From positions 1,008,244 to 1,072,243 of the forward strand of contig JAOSKE010000001.1 in the NCBI GenBank assembly GCA_027493775.1: a DNA stretch of 64,000 nucleotides, given 5' to 3'. Origin of the DNA: Kiritimatiellia bacterium (GTDB lineage Bacteria; Verrucomicrobiota; Kiritimatiellia; CAIVKH01). Numbering within the stretch: position 1 is the first letter of the stretch; every line of letters begins with the position of its first letter. The notes beneath the pieces were generated by a model. It saw nothing but the letters and a program-made list of their open reading frames with translations. It was not told the origin of the DNA and did not search any database. The position numbers and the translations under genes were made by a program. Below, one piece after another: positions 9,683 through 18,390 of the stretch.

Positions 9683-9701
9683 GGTTCTGCTGAAAAACCC
9701 C
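9683..9701 (+). repeat. IS left inverted repeat
   Basis: GGTTCTGCTGAAAAACCCC, perfectly complementary to 11771-11789 and preceded directly by AAATGTC, the left copy of the target duplication. Confidence 0.9.
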
Positions 9702-9905
9702 CTACTTGCGGATGCGCCCTTTTGGTTTGGCAAGCTGCGTTCGGATAAGGTGAAGTTCATGGCGGTCGAGTAGCTCCCATTCGACTTCCTCACCACCTTC
9801 CAAGCCAATGGCTGCGGCCAGCGGAATGGGGATGTTGACGTAAAGGCGGACCTTTACGCCCTTGGATCGAATGGCCTGCACTTTTAATGGATAGGTTGTT
9901 GTCAT
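9702..9905 (-). CDS. AbrB/MazE-like DNA-binding protein within the IS
   Basis: A 67-residue protein with a SpoVT-AbrB-like swapped-hairpin pattern: a short beta strand, RLYVNIPIPLAAAIGL, then GGEEVEWELLDRHELHLIR. Such proteins are usually dimeric transcription factors or antitoxins. It is divergent from the transposase with about 48 bases between the two starts, so it could bind the shared promoter and hold transposition down. That role is inferred from the arrangement. Its stop codon abuts the left inverted repeat. Confidence 0.65.
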   Translation of the reverse strand: MTTTYPLKVQAIRSKGVKVRLYVNIPIPLAAAIGLEGGEEVEWELLDRHELHLIRTQLAKPKGRIRK

Positions 9906-9953
9906 TTCAGTACGCTATCTGATAGACTAGCGATTAGCAAGAAGGAAATTATC

Positions 9954-11606
9954 ATGAGTCTTCCGCCTGTCCAGCAACAACGAAGTCTCTTTGAGGTCAA
10001 CGTGCAATTCGCGGGCCTGTTCAAGTCGGCGCCAGCGAATCGCTTTGGCTTCTTCAGCGACACGATCATGCCGCAACTGCGCGAACTGCGCCCGCAACTT
10101 GAAGCGATGTATTGCGCGGACAATGGCCGCCCCGCCGAGGAACCCTCGCGGATGTTGGCCGTGTTGATCTTGCAATTCATGGAGGGACTGCCTGATCGCA
10201 AGGCGGTGGAGGCATGCACCTATGATCTGCGATGGAAGATGGCGCTATGGATGGAAACGGATGAAGCGGCCTTTCACGCCACCAGCTTGGTGAAGTTTCG
10301 CAATCGGCTCCTGGAGCACAACCTCGTCGAGATCGGATTTGACGCCGTGCTCCAAGCCATGCGCAAGGCGGGTTATCTCAAGGCCCATAAAGCGCAGCGT
10401 CTGGACTCGACGCATGTCATCGGTTTGGTCAGCCACATGAGCCGATTGGAATGCGTTCGAGAGGCCATGCGGCTGGCGATGGAAGTATTGGCAGAGTTGC
10501 CCGAAAGCACCCATCCCGGATCATGGTCCCTGTGGTGGGAACGGTATGTGCAGAGCGCCTTGGACTTCAAAACGGATGTAGAGACGCTCAAGCAGAAGAT
10601 GACTCAGGCGGGCGAGGACGCCCGCGCGATCTTGGCATGGATCGAGACGCAGGTTGATGCGGTCAAAAGCATGAAGTCGGTGAGTGTTTTACGGCGGGTG
10701 TACGAGGAAAACTTTCAACAAGAAGTGGGCGGTCAGACCGAGCAGACCCACTCGCGACCGTCCGGTGCGGTATATAATCCGCACGACCCGGATGCGCAGT
10801 GGAGCGCCAAGGGGACTATCGCTGGCAAGAACAAGGAGTGGGTGGGTTACAAAGCCCAAATCGCGGAGACTCTGCCAAGCGCGAAGCCGGAGATGAAGGC
10901 GCCCACCGACGCGGTAATCACCGCCATGGTCACCCAACCAGCCATAACGAGCGATCACGGATCGATCTCGGATGTGGAAGAGGAGTGGAAGCGCGAAGAT
11001 TTGGACAAGCCGAAAGAGCTTTATGTGGATGGCGGCTATATCTCCGGGGAGGCGCTGGCCGATGCGGGGCGTGAAGAGCGCGAGATTCATGGTCCCGTTC
11101 AACCGGCCCCGAAGCGCGGCGACCGCTTCAGCGCTGAGAGTTTTGACGTGGACATCGATCAGCGGGTGGCGATCTGCCCGGCCCGCCATGCCAGCACCAA
11201 CTGCAGTCGCCTCGATGAAGTCAGTGGTAAGATCCACTACCGCTTCGAATGGAATAACCATCTCTGCCAAGCGTGTGAGCTTCGCAGCCGTTGCCTGGGA
11301 GCCAACCAACGCCATCGGACGCTACTGGTGGGTCAGTATCATTCACACATTCAGGCCCGTCGCCGCGAAATGAAAACGGGGGCGTTCAAAGAGCGGATGC
11401 ACAAACGCAATGGGGTGGAAGGAACGATCAGCGAGCTAAAAAGAGGCTACGGACTGAGGCGGTGTCGGTATCGAGGGTTGATAAAAACCAGTTTGCAAAA
11501 CTACCTCATTGGGGCCGCCTGCAACATCAAGCGGTGGGCCCGCCGCTTGGCCTGGGAAGCGCTTGGAAATGATGAGATCGGAATAGATCAAGCAGTCAGG
11601 GCGTAA
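9954..11606 (+). CDS. IS1182-like DDE transposase
   Basis: A 550-residue transposase. The N-terminal helical domain (DUF772 type: EEPSRMLAVLILQFMEGLPDRKAVEA) is followed by the catalytic core: first Asp in QRLDSTHVIG (about residue 144), second in LYVDGGYISGEAL (about 358) and Glu in HKRNGVEGTISELKRGYG (about 489). A four-cysteine zinc-like insert, CPARH...CSR...CQACELRSRC, lies before the final Glu, typical of this family (DDE_Tnp_1_6). The frame is intact and the ends are recognisable, so the protein is probably functional. Confidence 0.9.
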   Translation: MSLPPVQQQRSLFEVNVQFAGLFKSAPANRFGFFSDTIMPQLRELRPQLEAMYCADNGRPAEEPSRMLAVLILQFMEGLPDRKAVEACTYDLRWKMALWMETDEAAFHATSLVKFRNRLLEHNLVEIGFDAVLQAMRKAGYLKAHKAQRLDSTHVIGLVSHMSRLECVREAMRLAMEVLAELPESTHPGSWSLWWERYVQSALDFKTDVETLKQKMTQAGEDARAILAWIETQVDAVKSMKSVSVLRRVYEENFQQEVGGQTEQTHSRPSGAVYNPHDPDAQWSAKGTIAGKNKEWVGYKAQIAETLPSAKPEMKAPTDAVITAMVTQPAITSDHGSISDVEEEWKREDLDKPKELYVDGGYISGEALADAGREEREIHGPVQPAPKRGDRFSAESFDVDIDQRVAICPARHASTNCSRLDEVSGKIHYRFEWNNHLCQACELRSRCLGANQRHRTLLVGQYHSHIQARRREMKTGAFKERMHKRNGVEGTISELKRGYGLRRCRYRGLIKTSLQNYLIGAACNIKRWARRLAWEALGNDEIGIDQAVRA

Positions 11607-11770
11607 TACGCCATCCAAAAGAACGAAGGCGCGGGCAAAAATGAGCAATCGAACGAATACAGTATGGCAATGCGCATGCCACCCCGCACGTTACGTATGT
11701 GTTGTGGCGAAGCGACTGCATATAAGAATGCAGGTCTGTAAGTTTTGTTGAGCGATGAGTTTTTTAAAGA

Positions 11771-11789
11771 GGGGTTTTTCAGCAGAACC
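11771..11789 (-). repeat. IS right inverted repeat
   Basis: Exact complement of 9683-9701, followed directly by AAATGTC (11790-11796), the right copy of the target duplication. Confidence 0.9.
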
Positions 11790-11820
11790 AAATGTCTAGA
11801 CTTGACCCCAACTACTGGCC

Positions 11821-11864
11821 TTCACAACCCATCTCCCTATGAAATCGTAGGTGTTCACTACCAC
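11821..11864 (-). pseudogene. Remnant of an Rhs/YD-repeat gene
   Basis: Read on the minus strand this is a fragment of the block 'NTYDFIGRxVVK' that also opens the Rhs module at 21910-21953. About 40 of 44 bases agree, including CTCCCTATGAAATCGTAGG. No longer frame surrounds it. It is a leftover of a fourth Rhs segment beside the IS insertion. The bases from 11865 to 12013 show nothing I can name. Confidence 0.6.
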
Positions 11865-12013
11865 AGTCCGCCGTTGGTCGCAAGCGCAATGGATCCCCCT
11901 CTGCATAAGCGAAAACGCACAATGTCTCGATTTGACGACAACTACTCTAACTACTCGTACCGCATCTACGGAGCTCTAACCGCTCTTCATGCTATCTGAC
12001 CCTTTTTTATCAC

Positions 12014-12820
12014 CTACTCCAGCTCGAAGTCGTGACTATAAACCTGCTGAACTCTTTCGTTCTCTATTAACGCGCACACTTTTGAGAAGCGGTGCTCCGA
12101 TTTAACCTTGCGAAGCCGCTCGTTACTCCCCCAACAAATAATACTCCTATCGGCACTTAGCCTGCGCAATGAAAGTTCTTCTCCATAGATCCGACGCGCT
12201 TGAGCCAAACTCGCACCGGGATTCAGTTTCTGAGGATCAAAACGGTTCGCTAATTCTTGGTTACGCCAGGATTCACGTTGAACGTCCACCTTGTCGAACA
12301 TCATCCGAGGAATCAACAACGGTGATGTGATGATAAAGGCAGGGACAAAGCCGAGGTTTTCGCCGTCTCGTTTATCCTGAAGTCTTCTTGTGATATCAGA
12401 GATAAGTTGGTCTGGTGACAGTTTGTTCGCATCCATTACCGCTTCCACTCGCCGTATCGGGTTGGCTGGCTTTCGAACTTCTACTCGCATGCCATTCTGC
12501 TCAACGATTTCTACGCTGAATGGTGGAGGCACACAGATTTTAGCCAACTGGTGACCACGAAACAAAAAGTAGTAGTAAACGGATGAATACTGGAAGTGAT
12601 AACTTACGCAAAGATAGTTAGTGTTTCCAATGCTCGCAGTAAACTGATGCTGCCAGTTCGCTCCCAAAATGGTTTCCGCCTGCGCCAAAGTGATCCCATT
12701 AGTCAAACCGTTAAGTCGCTCAAAAGGGATTTCTTCTAGAGGTTCTACACTGAGGCTACGAACCGCAAACGTAGCTACCATACCGGCGGCAATTAGCAGA
12801 ATAACGATTGTCGTTTTCAT
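12014..12820 (-). CDS. Hypothetical exported/anchored protein; candidate immunity protein of Rhs module 1
   Basis: A 268-residue protein with an N-terminal membrane or signal segment (TTIVILLIAAGMVATFAV) and an otherwise soluble body. Two places (residues about 40-55 and 205-215) show the pattern 'GxSLAQARxIYG' / 'GITLAQAETILG', resembling the first helix of SmpA/OmlA-like folds; I cannot name the family. It lies immediately downstream of the PLA2-like Rhs tip and overlaps its 3' end by 65 bases, so it is the natural candidate for the cognate immunity protein. A membrane-anchored protector would fit a phospholipase. Base composition is visibly AT-richer than the flanks. Confidence 0.5.
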   Translation of the reverse strand: MKTTIVILLIAAGMVATFAVRSLSVEPLEEIPFERLNGLTNGITLAQAETILGANWQHQFTASIGNTNYLCVSYHFQYSSVYYYFLFRGHQLAKICVPPPFSVEIVEQNGMRVEVRKPANPIRRVEAVMDANKLSPDQLISDITRRLQDKRDGENLGFVPAFIITSPLLIPRMMFDKVDVQRESWRNQELANRFDPQKLNPGASLAQARRIYGEELSLRRLSADRSIICWGSNERLRKVKSEHRFSKVCALIENERVQQVYSHDFELE

Positions 12821-13619
12821 CGCGAACCTCAGCGACTGTCAGTGTTGTGGCCCATGTGCTCGCTGTTCGGGTCGTCAAAAAGATGTCGTGGACAGCACAG
12901 TAGTAGTTTGGGCGGTCGGGATCGTCGTCATTCGGCCCGGTCACAACGCATTCCACGATGCAAAGGACGGCTCGCCAATTGCAGCGTGCGCAGCGAGTGA
13001 ACGGACAGCGAAGCCACGATGAAGCCGTGCAACGGTAATCATGATAACACTTGTCGTGTTGAGCACAGCATTCCAGTATGCAAGTCCCCTCCAATCCATC
13101 CGGGACACCGTCACAGCCGGGCGAATCCAAGCCCAAAACGTCGTATCCAGAAATGGGAATATTGAAAATGAACTGATACAAGTTGACCTCTTGTGCCGTC
13201 TGGCGCGGTCTCGAAGATTTGACCGGCCTAGATGGGATGGGCGGCAAGCCGCGTTCTTGCGCAGAAATCTCCCGCAATTCGTCTGAGACGGCAGCGAAGG
13301 CCCTTAGCCGCGCTTCGTTCCGTTTTAACACTCGTTTTTGCAGAGCATTGAAAAAGACGACATTTCTTCCTGGCTCGGTGAGTGGGTCTCTGTTTGGCCA
13401 CCTCCCCAGTTCGGGGTTGTAGTATCTATAGCCGTAAAAGCGCACACCCGACGCGGTTGTCGTAGGGGTAGGCGCATTTTCCCGGTGCGGCTCAAGGGTT
13501 TGCGGGGCGGAACGCCGGGCGCGGTCGGGTGTGGACGTCGAAAAACCCCCGACGCGATTTTTCGGGGGAGGTATGTTTCCTGCGGACGGTCGCACCCCGC
13601 CTCGGGGCGGGGCAGGCAC
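12756..13619 (-). CDS. Rhs C-terminal tip with phospholipase A2-like domain (module 1, 5'-truncated)
   Basis: A 287-residue fragment of an Rhs protein. Residues 57-82 are the Rhs core end (SGVRFYGYRYYNPELGRW, then NRDPL); no YD repeats precede it. The tip carries CCAQHDKCYHDY at residues 184-195, which fits the phospholipase A2 histidine signature C-C-x-x-H-x-x-C, with the catalytic His188-Asp189 pair inside a Cys-rich segment. A membrane-lipid-hydrolysing polymorphic toxin is inferred. The first 50 residues are low-complexity and probably not native. The 5' end stops about 50 bases from the integrase gene, so insertion of the mobile element may have cut the gene. Confidence 0.7.
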   Translation of the reverse strand: MPAPPRGGVRPSAGNIPPPKNRVGGFSTSTPDRARRSAPQTLEPHRENAPTPTTTASGVRFYGYRYYNPELGRWPNRDPLTEPGRNVVFFNALQKRVLKRNEARLRAFAAVSDELREISAQERGLPPIPSRPVKSSRPRQTAQEVNLYQFIFNIPISGYDVLGLDSPGCDGVPDGLEGTCILECCAQHDKCYHDYRCTASSWLRCPFTRCARCNWRAVLCIVECVVTGPNDDDPDRPNYYCAVHDIFLTTRTASTWATTLTVAEVRDENDNRYSANCRRYGSYVCGS

Positions 13620-13670
13620 GGCGTTTCTGTGGCATAAAAACCCATGCCGGAAAGCTACTAAAATCGGCGG

Positions 13671-14745
13671 CTAAAGGGAAGGTTTTATCGGCCTGTTTTC
13701 AGGCTTTTTTGTTAGACTGTTCAACGTCGCGTGCGGGTGCGTTCTGGCGTGGACTTCGCGCAGTTGAAGGATGCCGACCTCGGTGTAAATCTGCGTGGTG
13801 TCGAGCCGGGCGTGTCCCAACATCTGCTGAATAAACCGGATGTCCGCGCCGTTCTCGAGCATGTGCGTGGCGCAGGAGTGGCGGAACAGGTGGCAGCTTC
13901 CCAGGTGGCCGATGTCGGCGGCCTCGATGACACGCCGAACCCAGTTGCCGAGATACGTCGCGCTGAACCGCTCGCCGTAACCGGTCAGGAACAACGCGCG
14001 ATCGGTGGCGCCGTCTCCAAGAGCGGCGCGTGTGTTCAAGGTAGCGGTTCATCCAGTGCAAAGCGCGTTCGCCTACCGGAACGACGCGGTCCTTGCCGCC
14101 CTTCCCTTTCCTCACCGTGAGCACGCCGCGGCCGCGGTCGAGATCGTCCACGTCGAGGCGCACCACTTCCGCGCGGCGGATGCCGGTCGCGTAGAGGGTT
14201 TCGAGTATCGCGCGGTCACGAATGCCGAGCGGGTCGGTGACGTCGGGCACGTTCAACACGGCTTCGACTTCGGGCAGGCTCAACGCTTTGGGCAACGAAC
14301 GATGCGGCTTCCTGGGCAACTCGAGATCGGCGGCGGGATTGGCGTCAAGCCGGTGGTCCTTGCACAGCCACGCGAAGAACCGTTGCACGGCGCCGAGTCG
14401 CATGCGCTGCGTGGTGACGCCGAGCGGCTTGCCGTTCTCCTGCCGGTACCGGAACAGCCAGCGTTGATAACTCTCGAGGATCGGGCGCGTGATCTGGTGC
14501 GCGGTGCGCAGGTCGCGTTCTTCGGCCCAGCGTACGAACATGCGCAAGGCCCACTTGTGGGCCTCGACGGTGCGCGCGGAGTACGCGCGTTCCTCCAGGC
14601 GGCGGAACCATTCGTCGATGAGACTGGCGAGCGTGTCCGCCGCGCTGCGGTCGAAGCCGTCCGGGGCGGCTTCGTAGCCGCCTTTCTTGTCGGTCCAGCG
14701 CCGCATGTGCCGGGCCTTGGCATATCCTTTCGCGGGGGTGTTCAT
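13671..14745 (-). CDS. Tyrosine recombinase/integrase (one frameshift)
   Basis: Site-specific recombinase of the XerC/phage integrase family, about 350 residues. The N-terminal SAM-like core-binding domain covers residues about 30-130. The catalytic set is: Arg in [14 protein letters not shown], Lys in [15 protein letters not shown], HxxR in [13 protein letters not shown], His in [10 protein letters not shown] and the nucleophile Tyr in QIYTEV. The frame changes near 14030-14045, after 'MNRYLEHTR', probably a read error. It is the last gene of the minus-strand primase-integrase transcript and marks this as a mobile element. Attachment sites could not be identified. Confidence 0.85.
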
Positions 14746-14871
14746 GGGTACGATTACGACGCCTTGTTTTCGGGGTTCCAGATGTGCGATCGCGTCAGGC
14801 CGTCAGGTTGAGCGTAAGGCGCGATTCTTCAACGGGTTGAACCTGACGGGCCGGGGGCCGCCATCCCCCCG

Positions 14872-17695
14872 TCAGGTGCCCGTTATTCCCGTCAGGTTTT
14901 CGTCGTACCTGTAGTTTTCCACGTCCAGCAGGCCGATCAGGGCCGTATCGGATTGCTCCCGGTAGTCGGTAAGCAGTTCGTACTGGAACGCGCTGCCGGG
15001 ACGGCCGTACCGCGCGGCGATGTGTTCAAGCTCGCGCAAGCGGTCGAGGTGGACGCGGACTTGCGTGACGGACCAGCCCAGCCGGGCGCGTATATCCCGG
15101 CGACTAAAGAAGCAATGCCGGGGCTCGATCTCCTCCGCCTCGCAGCGTTCGCGCACGATCTGCTTGATCGCGTCCAGTACGCGCCGCGTCTGCGGCGGTA
15201 ACTCGTCGAGCGACCGGCCCAGCAGGTCCGGCGCGAGTTGATTCGCGAGCGCGATATCGTCGAGCGTAACCCGCATGAAGGTTCCGCCGCCTTCGACCTG
15301 TTCCCTCGGCGTTGATGCTGGTGCAGCAGTGCGATGGCGTCGATCAGGGTGAGGTATTTTTCATGGTCGCGCCGCGTCCGGGGGCGGTCCGCCGTGAACG
15401 TGAGTTGATCCGCCCAGGGGTTGACCACGTCGACCGGGTCCAACAGCCGTTGCGCGTTGCGCAGCAGCGCAATCAACCGTTGCTTCTGTTTCTTTAGCCG
15501 CAGTCCTTCGAGCGTACGGGCCTGACGTTGCAGCGTGTGGATCCGTTCGGTCTGTTCGCGGCTCTCGTCGACCGTGAGCGTAAGACACCGGTTCTGCAGT
15601 TCCTCGTCGATGTCGATCGCGGTCGTGGTCAGGAAGATCATAACCGGGCCTTCGACATGGTATTCCTGCGTCTCCATGCGCCCCGTGTGCGGGTCTTTGC
15701 CGGTGCTGGCGATGGTGAGTTCCCCTTCCGACTGCAGCAGCTTGAGCGCGTAGGACGCTTTCTCCGCGCCTTCTTCTTCGACGATGGCGAGGATACGGTG
15801 TTTGAGGTTGGTTTCTCCGAGGTAGTACAGGCTCTGGCCGGTCATGGCGGAGTATTTGACCTGATCTTCCGGCGGGAACATGGAGAGCACGGCTTCCATG
15901 AGCGTGCTCTTGCCCGCGGCGCTGGTGCTCTGGATGATGACGGCTAAAGGTTTGTCGAGCTTGCGCGACGTGCAGGCGAGATACGCGGCTAAACGGTTGC
16001 TGTGCTCGCCGACCAGCCCGCACGCGCCGAACAGGTCGCCGATCCGACCGACCAGGTCCGGGGACGTGAGCAGTTCCAACGCTTCGGCGCGTTCCTCCGC
16101 CGTGAGTTCGGGCACGCGCGGCGCGTTGCCGGCAGCGGGCGCGGCGGACAGGCGGTCCGTCTGTTCCTGTTCGAGGGCCAGCAGCAGTTTGCCCAGGTCG
16201 CGTTTGATCAGTTCCTTTTCGAGCGTGGTTTCCTCGGCGGCGCGTTCGATGAAGCGGCGGCGGTCGCCGTCGCGTAGAAGATCGAAGCTGTCGAGGTGGA
16301 AGGTCTCGCCGTAGCGCAACCGCAACGACACCTTGAGCACGTCGAGGCTGTTGTTCTTGTCGAGTCCGCCGACGCGGTACTCGCGTTGGCCGAGCTTGAG
16401 CGCGTGGTATTCGCCTGCCCTGAGCAACGTCGAAAGGGCCGATGCGGTCGAGGGAAGATATCTCGCGCGGAGGCGCGGAGCTCCCGCAGAGCCGGAAGCA
16501 GCTTCTTCTTTAGCAGTATAGCAACTAAAGAAGAAGGCGCGCGTGTGAGCGTGTGTGAAGCACCCAGCCATTCCGCCGCGTTCAAGGCAGCGGCCAGAGA
16601 TTTTCCTCCAGAGGCGGACCCGCCTTCGGCGGGCGGAGCGGGTGTCACCTTGCGAGCGTATTCGTTGGCGTCCATGCCGTGCGGGAACTTGACCCGGAAG
16701 CAGTCCACGCCGCGCGCCGTCAGGCGGTCGGCGTCCCGCAGCGCCGCCTTGTTCCCGGCGTCGTCGGCATCGTAGGCAATGCGGACGCGCCGCACCTTCC
16801 GGGCAAGGATCGCGTCGAACAGTTCATCGGTGAACCCGTTCGTCCCGTAGATGAACGTCACATTGCGGAACCCGTGTATCCAGAACGTCAACGCATCGAG
16901 CGGGGCCTCGCACAGGATGATTTCCGGTTCGTTCAAGGCCTCGGCGTTCCATATCCCGGCGTGCGGTCCGGGCAAGTACAGATGATGGGGCGTGCCTTTG
17001 CGCAAGCCCTGGGTGATCTTGCGCCGTAGACTTCGGCCACGTCGCCGCGTTCGTCGAAGATCGGCAACACCAGCGAACCGTTAAAGTGTTCGTGTCCGGA
17101 TTCCCGGAGCAGGCCCAGCGATTGCAGCCGCGTCCGGATCGCCGCGCCGTCCTTCCGGTTCTTGTCCGGCAACCGCAGGCACAGCGTCCGGTCGGCGAAG
17201 CCGAGCCGGAAGCGGTCGACGGCCTCCTCGTCGTGCAGTCCCCGCCCCCGCAGGTAGTCCAGGGCGGCGGGCGTTTTCAAGAGTCGTTCGTGGTAGTAGT
17301 CCACCACCTGGCGCATGAGCGTCGCGTCGTCCGCTTCGGGATCGAACGGCAGGTCGAGCCGGGGCACGGTCGCTTTCTTGAGCGGCGCGGCGGACGGCGG
17401 CGAGAACGCCGCCGGGCCCGCGTTGAGGATCTCGAAGGCGTGGCGGAAGCTCACGCCGTCGAACTTCTCGACGAACTGGATCGCGTTGCCGGCCGCCCCG
17501 CACCCCATGCAGTGATAGAGTCCCTTCGCCGGGGTCACGATAAAGGACGGCTCCTTGTCCTCGTGAAAGGGACACGTCCCGACCAGGTTGCCGGTGCCGT
17601 GCGGTTTGAGGCTCCACCCCGCGCGAACGCACCAGCGCCGCCAGGTCCGTTTCCCGCTTGATCCGGTCGATTTCGGTGTCAGGTATCCGAGGCAT
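14872..17695 (-). CDS. Mobile-element primase-helicase fusion: CHC2 zinc finger, TOPRIM, P-loop ATPase, winged helix (four frameshifts)
   Basis: A replication protein of about 940 residues if the frame is restored. Start MPRIPDTE (17695) has CGGAGGG upstream. In order: a DnaG-like zinc finger (CPFHEDKEPSF ... YHCMGCGAAGNAIQF), a primase linker, a TOPRIM domain (LCEAPLDAL; AYDADDAGNKAA), then an ATPase with Walker A STSAAGKSTLMEA and Walker B-like ILAIVEEEGAEK, then a C-terminal winged helix (RDIRARLGWSVTQVRVHL). Frame changes fall near 17608, 17000, 16440 and 15280. Such proteins prime and unwind DNA for phage satellites and integrative elements. No capsid, terminase or relaxase gene accompanies it. 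Confidence 0.8.
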
Positions 17696-17742
17696 GGCCC
17701 CTCCGGGTTTTGAAAATAGCGTCAAGTCCGTTTTCTTTCTTT

Positions 17743-17775
17743 TTGACATGCCCCCGAATAGTACATATCTTGTAC
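17743..17775 (+). promoter_or_regulatory. Sigma70-type promoter with overlapping operator dyad
   Basis: TTGACA (17743-17748), a 17-base spacer and TATCTT (17766-17771) make a good vegetative promoter reading toward the repressor gene. The -10 box is embedded in the dyad GTACATATCTTGTAC (17761-17775; arms GTACA/TGTAC), a likely binding site for the repressor itself. The primase gene starts 48 bases to the left on the other strand, so one operator could control both directions. Confidence 0.6.
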
Positions 17776-17827
17776 ATGTATGCAACAGATTTCGGAAAGT
17801 ATTTTGATCGTGCCGTATGATGACGGC

Positions 17828-18190
17828 ATGCGAACAGGAAGACCGACAGACCATCCGCGGACGGATTTCGGCGCGCGCGTCACCAAGGCGCGGCAGCGGA
17901 CGGGATTGTCACAAGCTCAACTCGCCGAAAAGGTCGGTGTTGACCGCCGTGTGATTGCTCATTGGGAACGGCGTTCCGTCACGTTGAAGCCGGAACAACT
18001 CATTGCCCTAGCAGCCGCGTTGAACACGACGACCGACGAGCTTCTCGGCCTGAAGCCTGCCAAGGCGAACGGGCCGACCGGCAAAGTGTGGCAAGTTTTC
18101 GAGCAGGTATCCCGATTGCCCCGCAAGCAGCAGACCAAGGTCGTTGAGTTCGTCGAAGCCTTCGTCCTGCAAAAGACTGCCACGCAATAA
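17828..18190 (+). CDS. HTH (Xre/Cro-type) repressor of the mobile element
   Basis: A 120-residue regulator with a lambda-Cro-type helix-turn-helix: FGARVTKARQRTGLSQAQ, LAEKVGVDRRVIAHWERR, then LIALAAALNTTTDELLGL. The C-terminal 45 residues are a short helical tail. An in-frame ATG exists at 17780, but it lies only a few bases after the expected transcript start, so ATG 17828 is preferred; neither has a strong ribosome site. It is divergent from the primase-integrase transcript, the usual arrangement for a maintenance repressor of an integrated element. Confidence 0.75.
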   Translation: MRTGRPTDHPRTDFGARVTKARQRTGLSQAQLAEKVGVDRRVIAHWERRSVTLKPEQLIALAAALNTTTDELLGLKPAKANGPTGKVWQVFEQVSRLPRKQQTKVVEFVEAFVLQKTATQ

Positions 18191-18291
18191 CGTCGCCGGA
18201 CGCTGACTCCCCACATGTCATCACCTTCACCGCATCGCGTTCGCGGCGTATACGCGATTTGAGCGCGTCATTTTTTTAGCCGCTCAACCTC

Positions 18292-18313
18292 AACGCCGCG
18301 AAAGCGGCGTTTT
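18292..18313 (+). terminator. GAAA-loop hairpin after the repressor gene
   Basis: AACGCCGC-GAAA-GCGGCGTT, an 8-bp perfect stem closed by a GNRA loop and followed by TT. It is a plausible terminator of the repressor transcript, about 100 bases after its stop. It is also the first hairpin of the structured block that follows. Confidence 0.5.
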
Positions 18314-18390
18314 CCGTGTGGCGCGTCCCAGCGCGGCCCACATGATCGCGGCGTATCGTCGCGCTGAGAACGCCACGCCTCATTCCCTTG

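Larger units (their letters stand above)
9683..11789 (+). mobile_element. Complete IS1182-like insertion sequence
   Basis: A 2107-bp element bounded by perfect 19-bp inverted repeats (left 9683-9701 GGTTCTGCTGAAAAACCCC; right 11771-11789, its exact complement). The flanks carry a 7-bp direct repeat, AAATGTC, at 9676-9682 and 11790-11796, read as the target-site duplication. Inside are a DDE transposase on the plus strand and a small AbrB-like gene on the minus strand whose stop codon abuts the left repeat. The intact ends and open transposase frame suggest a recent, potentially active insertion. It lies next to a fragment of an Rhs gene. Confidence 0.9.

Noticed and set aside
13691..13710. 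GCCTG-TTTT-CAGGC followed by T6, terminator-like on the plus strand
   Set aside because: No plus-strand gene leads into it, and for the integrase on the minus strand the T-tract is on the wrong side. Left out as a terminator.
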